A stretch of DNA of 64,000 nucleotides from Candidatus Saccharibacteria bacterium HGW-Saccharibacteria-1 (GTDB lineage: Bacteria > Patescibacteriota > Saccharimonadia > Saccharimonadales > Saccharimonadaceae): assembly GCA_002839415.1 (NCBI GenBank), contig PGXZ01000002.1, forward strand, positions 66,098 to 130,097. The letters run 5' to 3'. Shown piece by piece: positions 17,328 through 25,536 of the stretch. The position numbers were made by a program, and so were the translations under genes. The first letter of the stretch is position 1, and each line of letters begins with the position of its first letter. Under the pieces are notes generated by a model, which did no database searches, was not told the DNA's origin, and saw only the letters and a program-made list of their open reading frames with translations.

Positions 17328-17855
17328 ATGATCTGGTTTTGGTTGGCTGTAATTGTACTTTTGCCAACTTTTGGATTGGTAGTTTTTAGGGGTGCACCGT
17401 ACGTCCCAACTCGGAAAATGTATGTCAAACAGGCTTTAGCTGAGCTGTATCCTATATCAGGCAGGGATGTTTTGGTCGATATTGGTAGCGGTGATGGGGT
17501 GGTATTGCGCGAGGCGTCTAAACGTGGCGCTAGGGCAATAGGCTACGAGATTAATCCAATTTTAGTTTTGATTTCAAGATTACTATCTCGAAAAGACAAG
17601 AATGTTGAAGTGAGGCTAGCTGATTTTTGGCTATCTAGTTTGCCTGATGATGTCAGTGTAGTATATGTGTTTGCAGTTTCCAGGGATATAAATAAAATTC
17701 GAAAAATGATGCAAAACGAAGCTAATCGATTGAATCGAGAGTTTCATTTGATTACGTATGGCAGCGCCTTTAACGACCTTAAATCAATCAAAAATGTCGG
17801 AGCATACAATTTGTATTCTTTTAAATCTTTACATGCTGACAAAGCACAAGTATAA
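17328..17855 (+). CDS. Membrane-anchored class I SAM-dependent methyltransferase
   Basis: 175 residues. An N-terminal hydrophobic segment (about 2-20) is followed by a Rossmann methyltransferase with motif I VDIGSGDGVVLREA (about 50-63) and the acidic strand AIGYEINP. This resembles small membrane-linked methyltransferases of the FAM173/ATPSCKMT type (lysine methylation in eukaryotes), but the bacterial substrate is unknown. The ATG directly abuts the xseB stop, so it belongs to that operon. The end of the gene contains the promoter of the next gene. Confidence 0.75.
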   Translation: MIWFWLAVIVLLPTFGLVVFRGAPYVPTRKMYVKQALAELYPISGRDVLVDIGSGDGVVLREASKRGARAIGYEINPILVLISRLLSRKDKNVEVRLADFWLSSLPDDVSVVYVFAVSRDINKIRKMMQNEANRLNREFHLITYGSAFNDLKSIKNVGAYNLYSFKSLHADKAQV

Positions 17856-17856
17856 T
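17828..17856 (+). promoter_or_regulatory. Promoter of the 17863 gene (leaderless)
   Basis: TTTACA (17828-17833), exactly 17 nt, TATAAT (17851-17856), then only 6 nt to the ATG at 17863. The clearest example in the window of a two-part promoter placing +1 at the start codon. Confidence 0.75.
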
Positions 17857-17862
17857 GGCGCT

Positions 17863-18522
17863 ATGATACAAATTAGAAATACGCGTGAAAGTGGGTCTGA
17901 AAAGGCTTTAATGATTATTACTATATGCTTGATTGTTCTGCTGGTCGGGGCTTCGGTACTATCAGTTTGGTTATATATAAATTATTCTGATCAAAAGAAC
18001 AATGTCGATACCAAGGTTAGTGCGGCGGTTGCGACGGCTAAAAATGAACAAGCTACGGTTGATGAAGAAAAATTTGCTCAACGCGAGAAAGAACCCTTAA
18101 GGCAATTTGTTGGCCCTGATGATTATGGTCGCGTTTCTTTTAGTTATCCAAAAACTTGGAGTGCTTATGTCAACAAAGATGTTTCGAGTGGTGGAACCTA
18201 CGAAGCATATTTAAACCCAATTACAGTACCTCCTATTTCAGCTACTCAGCAGTTTGCGCTTCGCGTAACGATTGAGGAGAAAGATTATGATAAGGTTATC
18301 GCAACCTATGATCCGCTAGTCAAAAAGGGTAGTCTAAAGACGAGCAGCGTTGCTGCGGACGGTAATAACGGCACTCGCCTTGACGGAAGCTTTTCAAAAG
18401 ATATCCGTGGTTCGGCTGTTATCTTTAAAATTCGAGACAAGACGTTAACCGTCCGTACTGACGCCGAGACTTTTACGCCTGACTTTAACGCATTAATTTC
18501 GACTATCAAAATAAATCAATAA
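17863..18522 (+). CDS. Single-pass membrane protein with a PsbP-like outer domain
   Basis: Start chosen at ATG 17863 because a TTTACA-17-TATAAT promoter ends 6 nt before it and the product then opens with a sensible membrane-anchor N-terminus (MIQIRNTRESGSEKALMII). The frame is open for 35 codons further upstream, but that overlaps the preceding gene. The 219-residue protein has one transmembrane segment (about 17-40), a linker with acidic and Ala-rich sequence, and an outward domain containing VSFSYPKTWSAY, the motif typical of PsbP/DUF1795-like modules. Function unknown. Closed by a strong terminator. Confidence 0.75.
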   Translation: MIQIRNTRESGSEKALMIITICLIVLLVGASVLSVWLYINYSDQKNNVDTKVSAAVATAKNEQATVDEEKFAQREKEPLRQFVGPDDYGRVSFSYPKTWSAYVNKDVSSGGTYEAYLNPITVPPISATQQFALRVTIEEKDYDKVIATYDPLVKKGSLKTSSVAADGNNGTRLDGSFSKDIRGSAVIFKIRDKTLTVRTDAETFTPDFNALISTIKINQ

Positions 18523-18532
18523 CATAGCATAG

Positions 18533-18569
18533 TTTCAAAAACCATCACAGTTTGCGATGGTTTTTGAAA
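18533..18569 (+). terminator. Intrinsic terminator after the PsbP-like gene
   Basis: 14-bp stem TTTCAAAAACCATC (18533-18546) with its complement at 18556-18569 and a 9-nt loop. It carries T-rich sequence in the right arm and beyond. Confidence 0.75.
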
Positions 18570-18599
18570 TTTATATATAGAATTTGTTCCGGTTTAACG

Positions 18600-18608
18600 T
18601 GCTACAAT
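18600..18608 (+). promoter_or_regulatory. Extended -10 promoter of the histidine kinase operon (leaderless)
   Basis: TGcTACAAT with the -10 at 18603-18608, 9 nt before the ATG at 18618. Confidence 0.5.
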
Positions 18609-18617
18609 TAGTAGTAT

Positions 18618-19358
18618 ATGAGTGCGGCAAAAGGGGATCACAAAGAGCTTTTAAATGGGTCGTTTACTGATGACCTACCTTCGCTAGTTGCTGCTGCGCA
18701 CGAGCTAAAATCGCCACTTGCCTTAATTCGTCAACTTTCATTGATGCTTGAAGAAGGTGAAATCTCTATTGACGATCATAAAAAGATACTAAGGCAAATT
18801 AGCTTAACAAGCGAACGCGCCCTTAGGCTGACTAGTGATTTAACAAAATCGGTTCGATTAACTGATGCTATGTTTAATCTTGAACCAATCAATCCAAAGC
18901 AGCTATGTGAGGACGTTGTTAGCGAGTTATCGCCGCTATTTCTAGCACATGAACGTAAATTAAGGTTAGTCTCTAGAAAACACTCAACCTTGATAATTGC
19001 AAATCGCGACTTACTTAAACGGATTATTATAAATTTTAGTGACAACGCACTTCATTATGCCAAGGATAGCAGTGCAGTTGAAATAAAAGTTTCATCCCAC
19101 AGTTCAGGCAGGATAATTAGGCTCGGTGTGCGTGATTATGGGCCAGCGCTGCCGATTGATACATTTAAAAAACTACAATCTAAATTATCTAATTCGCCTA
19201 TGCCAGTTTACGCCAGGCCGCAAAGTAGTGGTTTGGGGCTTTATATATCAAGTCAATTTGCAGATATTATGAACGGTAATATAGGAATGATGAGGCACCG
19301 AGATGGCGCGACTTTTTACGTTGATTTACAGGCTTCTCGTCAAATGAATTTACTATGA
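18618..19358 (+). CDS. Soluble sensor histidine kinase
   Basis: 246 residues made only of dimerisation/phospho-acceptor and catalytic domains. H-box AAHELKSPLALIRQ with phospho-acceptor His28, N-box NFSDNALHYAK, D-box-like RDYGPALPID and G2-box SSGLGLYIS are present. There is no membrane segment and no recognisable sensory domain, so it must sense through a partner or respond to internal signals. It overlaps the REC gene by 4 nt, identifying the pair. Expressed from an extended -10 immediately upstream. Confidence 0.9.
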   Translation: MSAAKGDHKELLNGSFTDDLPSLVAAAHELKSPLALIRQLSLMLEEGEISIDDHKKILRQISLTSERALRLTSDLTKSVRLTDAMFNLEPINPKQLCEDVVSELSPLFLAHERKLRLVSRKHSTLIIANRDLLKRIIINFSDNALHYAKDSSAVEIKVSSHSSGRIIRLGVRDYGPALPIDTFKKLQSKLSNSPMPVYARPQSSGLGLYISSQFADIMNGNIGMMRHRDGATFYVDLQASRQMNLL

Positions 19359-19726
19359 ACCCAATATCGGTTTTAGTGATCGAGGACGATAAATGGTTGG
19401 CCGAACAGTACAAAAGATTGCTTGATAAGGCTGAATATGGTGTAGTAATCTGTTCAAGCGCCGACAATGCTATTCAACTAATTGATGATAGCCTGCCTGA
19501 TGTTATCGTTTTAGACATATTATTAACCGGAAGTACGGCTTTTGCCTTGCTTCACGAGCTTCAATCATACGGCGATACCTGCAATATTCCTATCATTATT
19601 TGTTCATCGCTGGTAAATGATTTAAATTTAGACACACTCAAAGATTATGGGGTTAAAAAAATTCTGGATAAAACCACTATGATTCCAGGTGATTTAATCG
19701 CTGCTATAAAAGGAGTTTTGCAGTGA
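19355..19726 (+). CDS. Stand-alone REC response regulator, partner of the soluble kinase
   Basis: 123 residues, CheY-like only. Acidic residues in IEDDKW, phospho-acceptor Asp in VIVLDILLTG, switch Ser in IICSSL and the conserved Lys in ILDKTT are visible. It lacks a DNA-binding output domain, so the output is probably protein-protein contact. The start overlaps the kinase gene (ATGA) and the end overlaps recO (GTGA), so the three genes are made as one unit. Diverged from the two other REC domains in this window. Confidence 0.87.
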   Translation: MNPISVLVIEDDKWLAEQYKRLLDKAEYGVVICSSADNAIQLIDDSLPDVIVLDILLTGSTAFALLHELQSYGDTCNIPIIICSSLVNDLNLDTLKDYGVKKILDKTTMIPGDLIAAIKGVLQ

Positions 19727-20397
19727 AAACCGTAAAAACTCAGGCTATAGTGTTGCGCCGGACAAATTACGGCGAAGCTGATAGGATATTGCAACTATTA
19801 ACGCCAAATGGCAAAAGATGCGTCATGGTCAAAGGCGCGCGCCGTGAAAAAAGCCGTCTAGCTGGTGGAATCGAATTATTTGCGATTTGTGAAGTCGTCT
19901 TAGGTGATGGTAAGGGCGAAATTGGCGTCTTGACCTCAGCTAGGCTGATCCATTTCTATCGTCATATTATGGAAGATTACGACCGTATGCAATTTGCATA
20001 TCTCGCCATTAAACTTGTTTCAAAGTCGTGTGATATGGTTGACGGGCCCGAGTGGTATGATGTACTAGCCGAGACTTTGGCTGGCCTTGACGCCCATTCT
20101 GTGAATTTAGGGTTGATTCAGACCTGGTTTTATCTTAAGTACTCGTCATTGATGGGTTATGAGCTGAGTTTATGGCATGATGTTTGTGGCGATAAGTTAC
20201 TAGCGGATAATTCATATAGCTATGATATCGCTGAGCGTGGTTTAAGATTGTCGGATAATGGCGATATCGGCTCGAATCATATAAAATTATTGAGGTTGAT
20301 TTCGACTAGGTCGTTAAAGGTTTTAGCCCAAGTTGGCGGAATCGAAGAGGTGATAGGTACTTGCATGGCAACCGTCAACACCCACGCCTCGATATGA
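19723..20397 (+). CDS. recO: DNA repair protein RecO
   Basis: 224 residues. N-terminal OB fold (MKTVKTQAIVLRRTNYGEADRIL, GKRCVMVKGARR) and the helical C-terminal domain are in family order. RecO anneals complementary strands and loads RecA with RecR. The C-terminal cysteine zinc site of many RecO proteins is not evident. GTG start overlapping the REC stop by 4 nt. The coupling of a repair gene to a two-component pair is unusual, but may simply reflect genome compaction. Confidence 0.9.
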   Translation: MKTVKTQAIVLRRTNYGEADRILQLLTPNGKRCVMVKGARREKSRLAGGIELFAICEVVLGDGKGEIGVLTSARLIHFYRHIMEDYDRMQFAYLAIKLVSKSCDMVDGPEWYDVLAETLAGLDAHSVNLGLIQTWFYLKYSSLMGYELSLWHDVCGDKLLADNSYSYDIAERGLRLSDNGDIGSNHIKLLRLISTRSLKVLAQVGGIEEVIGTCMATVNTHASI

Positions 20398-20400
20398 AAA

Positions 20401-20438
20401 GAGCACCTGAATTCAGGTGCTCGGGGGTATCCTTTTTT
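20401..20438. terminator. Terminator between recO and the convergent TPR-like gene
   Basis: A 22-nt perfect palindrome (20401-20422; 9-bp stem with AATT loop). On the minus strand TTTT follows directly, so it best serves the TPR-like gene. On the plus strand the T-run comes about 10 nt later. Confidence 0.7.
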
Positions 20439-20444
20439 AAAGGC

Positions 20445-21224
20445 TTAAAAATTTTGACGGATGTATAACCTCATCCGTCTTGGATAGTAGACAAATTTGT
20501 ATAAACTTGATGCTTGGCTTAAACGTGATAAGTTATCAAACTCATATTTATCGTCTAAGTCTTTCAATATTTTATGGGCTGACTTGAGAAGCACTTTTGC
20601 TTCATTTTTGTTATCAAGCAGTAATAATACTTCACCCATAAAGCTTTCGCAAATTGCCATACGTTTAACATCGTTTTTCTTCGAGCTACATATTAAACTG
20701 TGGCATCTTTCAAAAACGACATTTGCTTCATCCAAGTAACGACTATCGTTACTTGATTTAAAGCGGTCAAGGTGGTTTATGCCAAGTTCCAATAGAGCCG
20801 AAATAATTAGCTCTCTGTCTTGTCCGCACAAACCTAAAGCATTCAAAAAAGCTTCTTCAGCCTTTATTAGCCATTTTTTGACTAATAATTTTTTGTACCA
20901 CTTTTTTGAATATAACCTGGCCGACAACCCCATCATCATTGCTGTATGATATCTTTCGATATCATTTTTGCAATATTTAAGGTTTACCTCAAACTGACCG
21001 TATGCCTGTATGTAGTTTTTTGACGTAAAATCATTATACGCAAGTTGATCAATTTTTTGATATTCCTTTTGATAGCATTCTTTCAAAAAATCCAGATAAT
21101 CTTCTTCTGGGTCGTCTAAAAAATCGGCCATGTAATCAATTTTATCGTTATCGTCCTCATCTAACTCGTCTTGATAATTTTGATTGCTTTCCCTGGGTTT
21201 AAACTCAAATATTTTCCCTGACAA
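20445..21224 (-). CDS. Helical-repeat (TPR-like) protein of unknown function
   Basis: TTG start at 21224 supported by GAGGTGGTGAG just upstream. The 259-residue product has a very acidic N-terminal 50 residues, then pairs of helices with TPR-like spacing of small and aromatic residues (YNDFTSKNYIQAYGQFEVNL; ALLELGINHLDRF; LLLDNKNEAKVLLKSAHKIL) and a basic C-terminal end (YYPRRMRLYIRQNF). No catalytic motif is visible. A scaffold or adaptor role is the most that can be suggested. Confidence 0.7.
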   Translation of the reverse strand: MSGKIFEFKPRESNQNYQDELDEDDNDKIDYMADFLDDPEEDYLDFLKECYQKEYQKIDQLAYNDFTSKNYIQAYGQFEVNLKYCKNDIERYHTAMMMGLSARLYSKKWYKKLLVKKWLIKAEEAFLNALGLCGQDRELIISALLELGINHLDRFKSSNDSRYLDEANVVFERCHSLICSSKKNDVKRMAICESFMGEVLLLLDNKNEAKVLLKSAHKILKDLDDKYEFDNLSRLSQASSLYKFVYYPRRMRLYIRQNF

Positions 21225-21313
21225 AAACTCACCACCTCTTGTTTTTTAAGGAACCCTTGCTTATATTTTATAACTTTTGACCACTAATGTCAAATGTAAA
21301 GTATTAAATATTG

Positions 21314-21322
21314 TGATATAAT
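21314..21322 (+). promoter_or_regulatory. Extended -10 promoter of glycyl-tRNA synthetase (leaderless)
   Basis: TGaTATAAT with the -10 at 21317-21322, ending 10 nt before the ATG at 21333. Confidence 0.6.
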
Positions 21323-21332
21323 AACAGATATT

Positions 21333-22679
21333 ATGGCAAGTAAAAATGAAAAGATGGAAGCGATTGTATCGCTGGCAAAACGGCGCGGATTTATTTATCA
21401 AGGTAGCGAGATTTATGGTGGCCTAAGTGGTACTTGGGATTTTGGTCCACTAGGTACGGCATTAAAACGCAATATCATGGATTTGTGGTGGAAGATGTTT
21501 GTCGAAGATCGCGAAGACATGTATGGTGTTGATGCGGCGATTTTAATGAACCAAAAAGTATGGCAGGCGAGTGGTCATGTTGATACATTTGCTGATCCAT
21601 TGGTTGAGGACTTGGTGACTAATCAACGATATCGAGTAGATCACTTATTGAAAGACGCAGGTTTTAAAGTCGATGGTTTAAGTTTTGACGATTTGAATAA
21701 AATGATAATCGAAAATAAGGTTAAAAGTCCAAATGGAAATTCACTATCCGAAGTCCGCACCTTTAACATGATGTTTAAAACTAATGTTGGTCCGGTATCG
21801 GACGAATCAAGTATTAGTTACCTTCGTCCAGAAACCGCCCAAGGCATCTTCACTAACTTTAAAAATGTTGTCGATTGCTTTTATCCAGATTTACCATTCG
21901 GTATCGGTCAACAGGGCAAGGCATTTCGTAACGAAATTAGCCCACGTGATTTCATTTTCCGTTCACGCGAATTTGAACAAATGGAAGTCGAATATTTTGT
22001 TCATCCTGAAAAATGGGAAGAGTCATTTGAAATGTGGCGCAAGCTTGTTTGGGATTGGTGCGAGGCGATTGGCCTTCCAAAAGAGTCTGTTCATGAACTA
22101 GAAGTTCCAGCCGAGGACAGGGCACATTACAGCAAGCGCACAATCGATTTCGAATTTGATTTTCCAATTGGTCGCGAAGAACTGTTGGGTCTAGCATATC
22201 GAACCGACTTTGATCTTGGTAATATTCAACGTGTAGCTGGCAAAAACATGGATTACAGCGTCAAAGGCACAAATGAAAAATTCATTCCTCACGTAATCGA
22301 ACCTAGTTTTGGTGTTGAACGTGCTTTGATGGCAGTTATGTCATCTGCATATCGCGAGGATGAAGTAAACGGCGAAAAGCGCATATATCTCAAATTCCCA
22401 GAACACTTGGCACCAATCAAATTTGCCGTTTCGCCGCTACTAAAAAACAAACCAGAACTCGTCGCCAAAGCTCGTGAAGTTTTTACGATTCTCAAGAAAA
22501 AACATGGCGCAGTTATGTGGGATGACAACGGCAATATCGGTAAACGTTACCGTCGCCAGGACGAAATCGGTACGCCATACTGTGTAGTAATCGATTTTGA
22601 TACTCTTGAAGATAACACTGTAACTATCCGTGACCGTGATACGACCGAGCAAAAACGAGTCCCAATCGCCGAGCTTTAA
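21333..22679 (+). CDS. glyS: Glycyl-tRNA synthetase, homodimeric class II type
   Basis: 448 residues, the single-chain alpha2 GlyRS found in Gram-positives, archaea and eukaryotes (often named glyQS), not the alpha2beta2 type. Substrate-site sequence YGGLSGTWDFGPLGTALKRN, motif 2 FRNEISPRDFIFRSREFEQ, motif 3 EPSFGVERALMAVM and a C-terminal anticodon-binding domain (about 350-448) are all present. It charges tRNA-Gly. Single-gene unit with its own extended -10 and a strong terminator. Confidence 0.97.
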   Translation: MASKNEKMEAIVSLAKRRGFIYQGSEIYGGLSGTWDFGPLGTALKRNIMDLWWKMFVEDREDMYGVDAAILMNQKVWQASGHVDTFADPLVEDLVTNQRYRVDHLLKDAGFKVDGLSFDDLNKMIIENKVKSPNGNSLSEVRTFNMMFKTNVGPVSDESSISYLRPETAQGIFTNFKNVVDCFYPDLPFGIGQQGKAFRNEISPRDFIFRSREFEQMEVEYFVHPEKWEESFEMWRKLVWDWCEAIGLPKESVHELEVPAEDRAHYSKRTIDFEFDFPIGREELLGLAYRTDFDLGNIQRVAGKNMDYSVKGTNEKFIPHVIEPSFGVERALMAVMSSAYREDEVNGEKRIYLKFPEHLAPIKFAVSPLLKNKPELVAKAREVFTILKKKHGAVMWDDNGNIGKRYRRQDEIGTPYCVVIDFDTLEDNTVTIRDRDTTEQKRVPIAEL

Positions 22680-22706
22680 ATAGTTACTCCTGTAAACTTA
22701 TAAAAT

Positions 22707-22740
22707 ATAAAAGAAACGCTAAATCTAGCGTTTCTTTTAT
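22707..22740. terminator. Bidirectional terminator after glyS
   Basis: Perfect 15-bp stem (22707-22721 with 22726-22740) around AATC, A-rich on one arm and T-rich on the other. It also lies just beyond the stop of the 28-residue gene on the minus strand. Confidence 0.85.
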
Positions 22741-22760
22741 ATAAATTCCCCAAAAATTAA

Positions 22761-22847
22761 CTAATAAACTTTTTTCTCTTTTGCAGCCTTGTCTTTTGAT
22801 GGGGCTTTCTTTGTGCCTTTGCCTGGCTTTGATGCACCTTTTGCCAT
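22761..22847 (-). CDS. Small Lys-rich protein, 28 residues
   Basis: A frame too short for standard gene finders. ATG (22847-22845) lies 7 nt after a perfect AGGAGG and the gene ends at TAG just before a strong terminator. The product begins MAKGASKPGKGTKKAPSK and ends KEKKVY: nine Lys plus Gly/Ala/Pro, no hydrophobic core, probably disordered and nucleic-acid or ribosome binding. A TTGAAA-18-CATAAT promoter lies upstream on the same strand. The combination of promoter, ideal ribosome-binding site and terminator makes a real gene likely; function unknown. Confidence 0.7.
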   Translation of the reverse strand: MAKGASKPGKGTKKAPSKDKAAKEKKVY

Positions 22848-22878
22848 TTTAAAACCTCCTGTTTAATCTTCATTATCT

Positions 22879-22908
22879 ATTATGCGCTAACAAGCATAAT
22901 AATTTCAA
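22879..22908 (-). promoter_or_regulatory. Promoter of the 28-residue protein gene
   Basis: Minus strand TTGAAA (plus 22903-22908), 18 nt, CATAAT (plus 22879-22884). The leader includes the AGGAGG site at 22855-22860. Confidence 0.5.
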
Positions 22909-22928
22909 GCAAACAGAGTATTTTATAG

Positions 22929-22934
22929 TAGAAT
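22929..22934 (+). promoter_or_regulatory. -10 element of the RNase HI operon (leaderless)
   Basis: TAGAAT at 22929-22934, 8 nt before the ATG at 22943, with no ribosome-binding site in between. Confidence 0.45.
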
Positions 22935-22942
22935 AGATAGGT

Positions 22943-23380
22943 ATGATAACGTATTTTACTGATGGTAGCTGCAGTCCGAACCCTGGTCCAGGCGGATTTG
23001 CTGTGATAAAAAATGACGCCCCGGCTATTGTTGGACACGAACTAAATTCGACTAATATTCGCATGGAAGGCCTGGCGATGATCGCCGCCCTAACAGATGC
23101 AAATGGCGATGAATGCCAAATTTTTAGCGATAGTGAATTTTGGATTAACGTTGTTACAAAATGGTCACCGTCATGGGAGGCTAATGGCTGGAAAAAGAAA
23201 AACGGAGAGATTAAAAACCTTGATATAGTAGTGGAGTTGTGTGGACTATACAAGGAATCAAACGCCAAACTCACCTGGGTTCGCGGACACAACGGCAATA
23301 ATAACAACGAATTAGCTGACGTCTGGGCTAATAAAGCGCGAGAAGAAAAACTAACTGGTTACATAGAAGAGGGAATCTAA
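22943..23380 (+). CDS. rnhA: Ribonuclease HI
   Basis: 145 residues. The four catalytic carboxylates are in place: D7 (YFTDGSCSPNPGPGG), E42 (NIRMEGLA), D63 (IFSDSEF) and D126 (NELADVWANKA), with the assisting H116 (VRGHNG). It degrades RNA in RNA-DNA hybrids. Length is that of the minimal bacterial enzyme. The next gene starts 1 nt after the stop, so this RNase HI is translationally linked to a DUF4868/KwaB-like protein, an association I do not recognise as a standard operon. Confidence 0.95.
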   Translation: MITYFTDGSCSPNPGPGGFAVIKNDAPAIVGHELNSTNIRMEGLAMIAALTDANGDECQIFSDSEFWINVVTKWSPSWEANGWKKKNGEIKNLDIVVELCGLYKESNAKLTWVRGHNGNNNNELADVWANKAREEKLTGYIEEGI

Positions 23381-23381
23381 C

Positions 23382-24359
23382 ATGGAAGAAAAAAACGAAC
23401 CAACTGATATTTTTTTGTGGGCAAATAATGTTGATGGAATTAAAAAAGAGTTAGACGTTCAGTTCTTTTTGTTCAACAAACATTACACGCCATACACAAC
23501 AAGCTTTAGTAGCGAGCTAAACACTCAGATCAAGCCGCTATTTTTATTTGATTTAATCAATTTTGTAAATCTGGGAGCAGGTACTGGTTTGTCGGTTCGC
23601 GATTTTGAACTATCTGAAAACGAAGAAAACGTTTTGTTGCGGACTGACCTCGAGAAGGTAGGTCGTGCTGAGACATTGCTGAATCTTATCGAGCATCAAC
23701 GTGGCGATATTGTTGAGTTTAGTGAGCAAGAGCACGAATTCAAGCGTATAAAGGGCATTTTAGCTCGTTTTACACACAAAGATTCACCAAACAAGCCTTT
23801 TTACGTCATTAAACAGATTTCTCAGGGCAACGTTCTAAACGGCTCGACCGCTTGGGAATTTCGCGATGGACGGTTTGGCGCTTTTCAGGCCGAAGTTGGC
23901 ATGAAGGTTCCGGCTGATAACCAGGTTATGATTGTCGACAAAGATATTTTTGTCTTTAATCAGCCAAAGTTTGAGCGGTTGTTTAATTACGATTACAAAA
24001 AACAAGCCCTAGCTGATCAAAAAGTTGCCGAGATTGAAAAGCAATTTAAGCTAAGTTTCCCAGAGGGAATGGATTTGCAATCATTGGTCCGTGAGCGTAA
24101 AAAGACGGTCAATAAACTTCAAAAAATTGAAGTTGGCGAAGTAACTCAAGAGCAGGTGATTGAATATGCTGATAGCATGCAGCTAGAGCTAATGACCGAT
24201 GACGCTGGCGCAATAATTATCATGGACGGCAACGACCTAGATGTATTTGTGAATTTGATTAACGAAGATTACATAACTAGTGAAATTACAGGCCGTCGTT
24301 ACGAGGTCAAAAGCAAGAAGTTGCTTGACGACCCAGAGGGTGAGCCACCGCGAGGTTAA
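23382..24359 (+). CDS. DUF4868 (KwaB-like) protein
   Basis: 325 residues, soluble, no signal peptide. The central segment FYVIKQISQGNVL, the 'D-x-x-I-F-V-F-N-Q-P-K-F-E-R-L-F' stretch (IVDKDIFVFNQPKFERLFNY) and the C-terminal LINEDYITSEITGRRYEV give the pattern I associate with DUF4868, the family of KwaB in the Kiwa anti-phage system, where KwaB is the DNA-binding partner of membrane protein KwaA. No KwaA-like four-helix membrane protein adjoins it. It starts 1 nt after rnhA with GAGGG inside the rnhA end as ribosome-binding site. The family assignment is from motif memory and should be tested by profile search. Confidence 0.65.
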   Translation: MEEKNEPTDIFLWANNVDGIKKELDVQFFLFNKHYTPYTTSFSSELNTQIKPLFLFDLINFVNLGAGTGLSVRDFELSENEENVLLRTDLEKVGRAETLLNLIEHQRGDIVEFSEQEHEFKRIKGILARFTHKDSPNKPFYVIKQISQGNVLNGSTAWEFRDGRFGAFQAEVGMKVPADNQVMIVDKDIFVFNQPKFERLFNYDYKKQALADQKVAEIEKQFKLSFPEGMDLQSLVRERKKTVNKLQKIEVGEVTQEQVIEYADSMQLELMTDDAGAIIIMDGNDLDVFVNLINEDYITSEITGRRYEVKSKKLLDDPEGEPPRG

Positions 24360-24378
24360 ATCTCCTAATCTTTCATTT

Positions 24379-24410
24379 AAACCCCGCTAATTTGGCGGGG
24401 TTTATTTTAT
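24379..24410 (+). terminator. Intrinsic terminator of the rnhA-DUF4868 operon
   Basis: AAACCCCGC (24379-24387), 7-nt loop, GCGGGGTTT (24395-24403), then TATTTTAT. Confidence 0.85.
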
Positions 24411-24449
24411 ATTATTTTTATTATATAAAGATATAGCTAATCAATACTA

Positions 24450-24478
24450 TTGACAATTATCATAATATATGCTAACAT
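24450..24478 (+). promoter_or_regulatory. Strong sigma70 promoter of the amphipathic-protein gene
   Basis: Perfect TTGACA (24450-24455), 17 nt, TGc-extended TAACAT (24473-24478). The leader of about 35 nt carries AAGGAA (24504-24509). Confidence 0.7.
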
Positions 24479-24521
24479 TCATGTATAAATAAAACCAAAT
24501 AAAAAGGAATTAAAAAATAAT

Positions 24522-25490
24522 ATGTCTGCTGAAAAGTGTACAACAAGTAAAGAGGAATTCAGGGCCGTTGATACAAGCGACCTAGATTTTGATGATGCGG
24601 TTGAAGGATCGGGACGTAATAGTCGAGTTGCAAGGGCTGCTGACAATGTTAGGGATTTTGCTGATAATTTTGGTGATTTCGCTGAGAGCATGCACGAAAA
24701 GCGCATCGACTTCCAGAATGATCTAGTCGAGTCGATAAAGGACCGAGCTAATTTTATAAAAGAGAACGCTCAGGAAACTGGTGGTAAAGCACTTAGTTTT
24801 TTCCAGAAAGTCGGTGAAGTTAGTAAGAAGGTTGGTAAGACTATCGGGCTCGTTACGCTTGGTGCTGCTGTTATGGGCGTCGAAGCTGGTGCTAAGGTTG
24901 CAAATCATGTAAAAGAATCTGCCTCAGAGGCTTATTCGGACGGAAAGCAATTTGCTTCTGACAAGGTAGAATCTGGCAAGCAAACGATTAACAATACAGT
25001 TGAAAGTGTTAAGGGTTTTGCTGGTGATCGCAAGGCAGAGATCGTAGAAGTTATTAACGCTTGTAAAGATAAAAAAGCAGAGGCTGTTGCCCGTATTGAT
25101 GCTCGTCGCCAAGCTCGAGAAGACCGAAGGACTGCAAGGGCGGAAATAAAGGCAGAGAACGCAGCTGAAAAGGCTAACCAAAAAGCAATTGAAGCTAGGG
25201 AGAAGGCTTTGGACGTCGCCCTACAGGCTAAATTCCGTATGGCTGACAGAGAAGCTCGAAGATTAAAAATAGAAGAGATTAAGGGTTCTGTCGTGGATAG
25301 TATTAACGAAAAGAAAGATGCTATTTCTGAAAGGAAAGAAAAAATCGGCAATGGCGTTAGCAGTTTTGCCGAGTCAGCCTTAAATTTCTTTAAAAAGGCA
25401 AGGCAAACTGGTCAGGCGGCATACGAAGCAGCGACCGAAACCTGGAACTCTTACGACCAAAATAAAATAGACGATAATCCAGATTTATAA
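24522..25490 (+). CDS. Long Ala/Lys/Glu-rich amphipathic helical protein (LEA/apolipoprotein-like)
   Basis: 322 residues almost free of Pro in the middle and dominated by Ala, Lys, Glu, Arg and Asp in 11-residue-like helical periodicity. An acidic N-terminus (about 1-35) is followed by amphipathic helices, one short hydrophobic stretch (TIGLVTLGAAVMGVEAGAKV, about 107-126), Ser/Lys/Glu repeats, and an Arg/Ala/Glu coiled coil (about 185-265). Composition resembles LEA or YtxH-type stress proteins that coat membranes or prevent aggregation; this is inference from composition only. It has the best-matched -35 and extended -10 of the region, suggesting abundant expression. Confidence 0.7.
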   Translation: MSAEKCTTSKEEFRAVDTSDLDFDDAVEGSGRNSRVARAADNVRDFADNFGDFAESMHEKRIDFQNDLVESIKDRANFIKENAQETGGKALSFFQKVGEVSKKVGKTIGLVTLGAAVMGVEAGAKVANHVKESASEAYSDGKQFASDKVESGKQTINNTVESVKGFAGDRKAEIVEVINACKDKKAEAVARIDARRQAREDRRTARAEIKAENAAEKANQKAIEAREKALDVALQAKFRMADREARRLKIEEIKGSVVDSINEKKDAISERKEKIGNGVSSFAESALNFFKKARQTGQAAYEAATETWNSYDQNKIDDNPDL

Positions 25491-25536
25491 TTAGATAAAT
25501 AGTTTATAATTAAAACAAATAAAAGGAAAAAATGAA

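Noticed and set aside
23382-24359. A complete Kiwa (KwaA-KwaB) system
   Set aside because: No KwaA-like membrane gene adjoins; only the KwaB-like half is seen.
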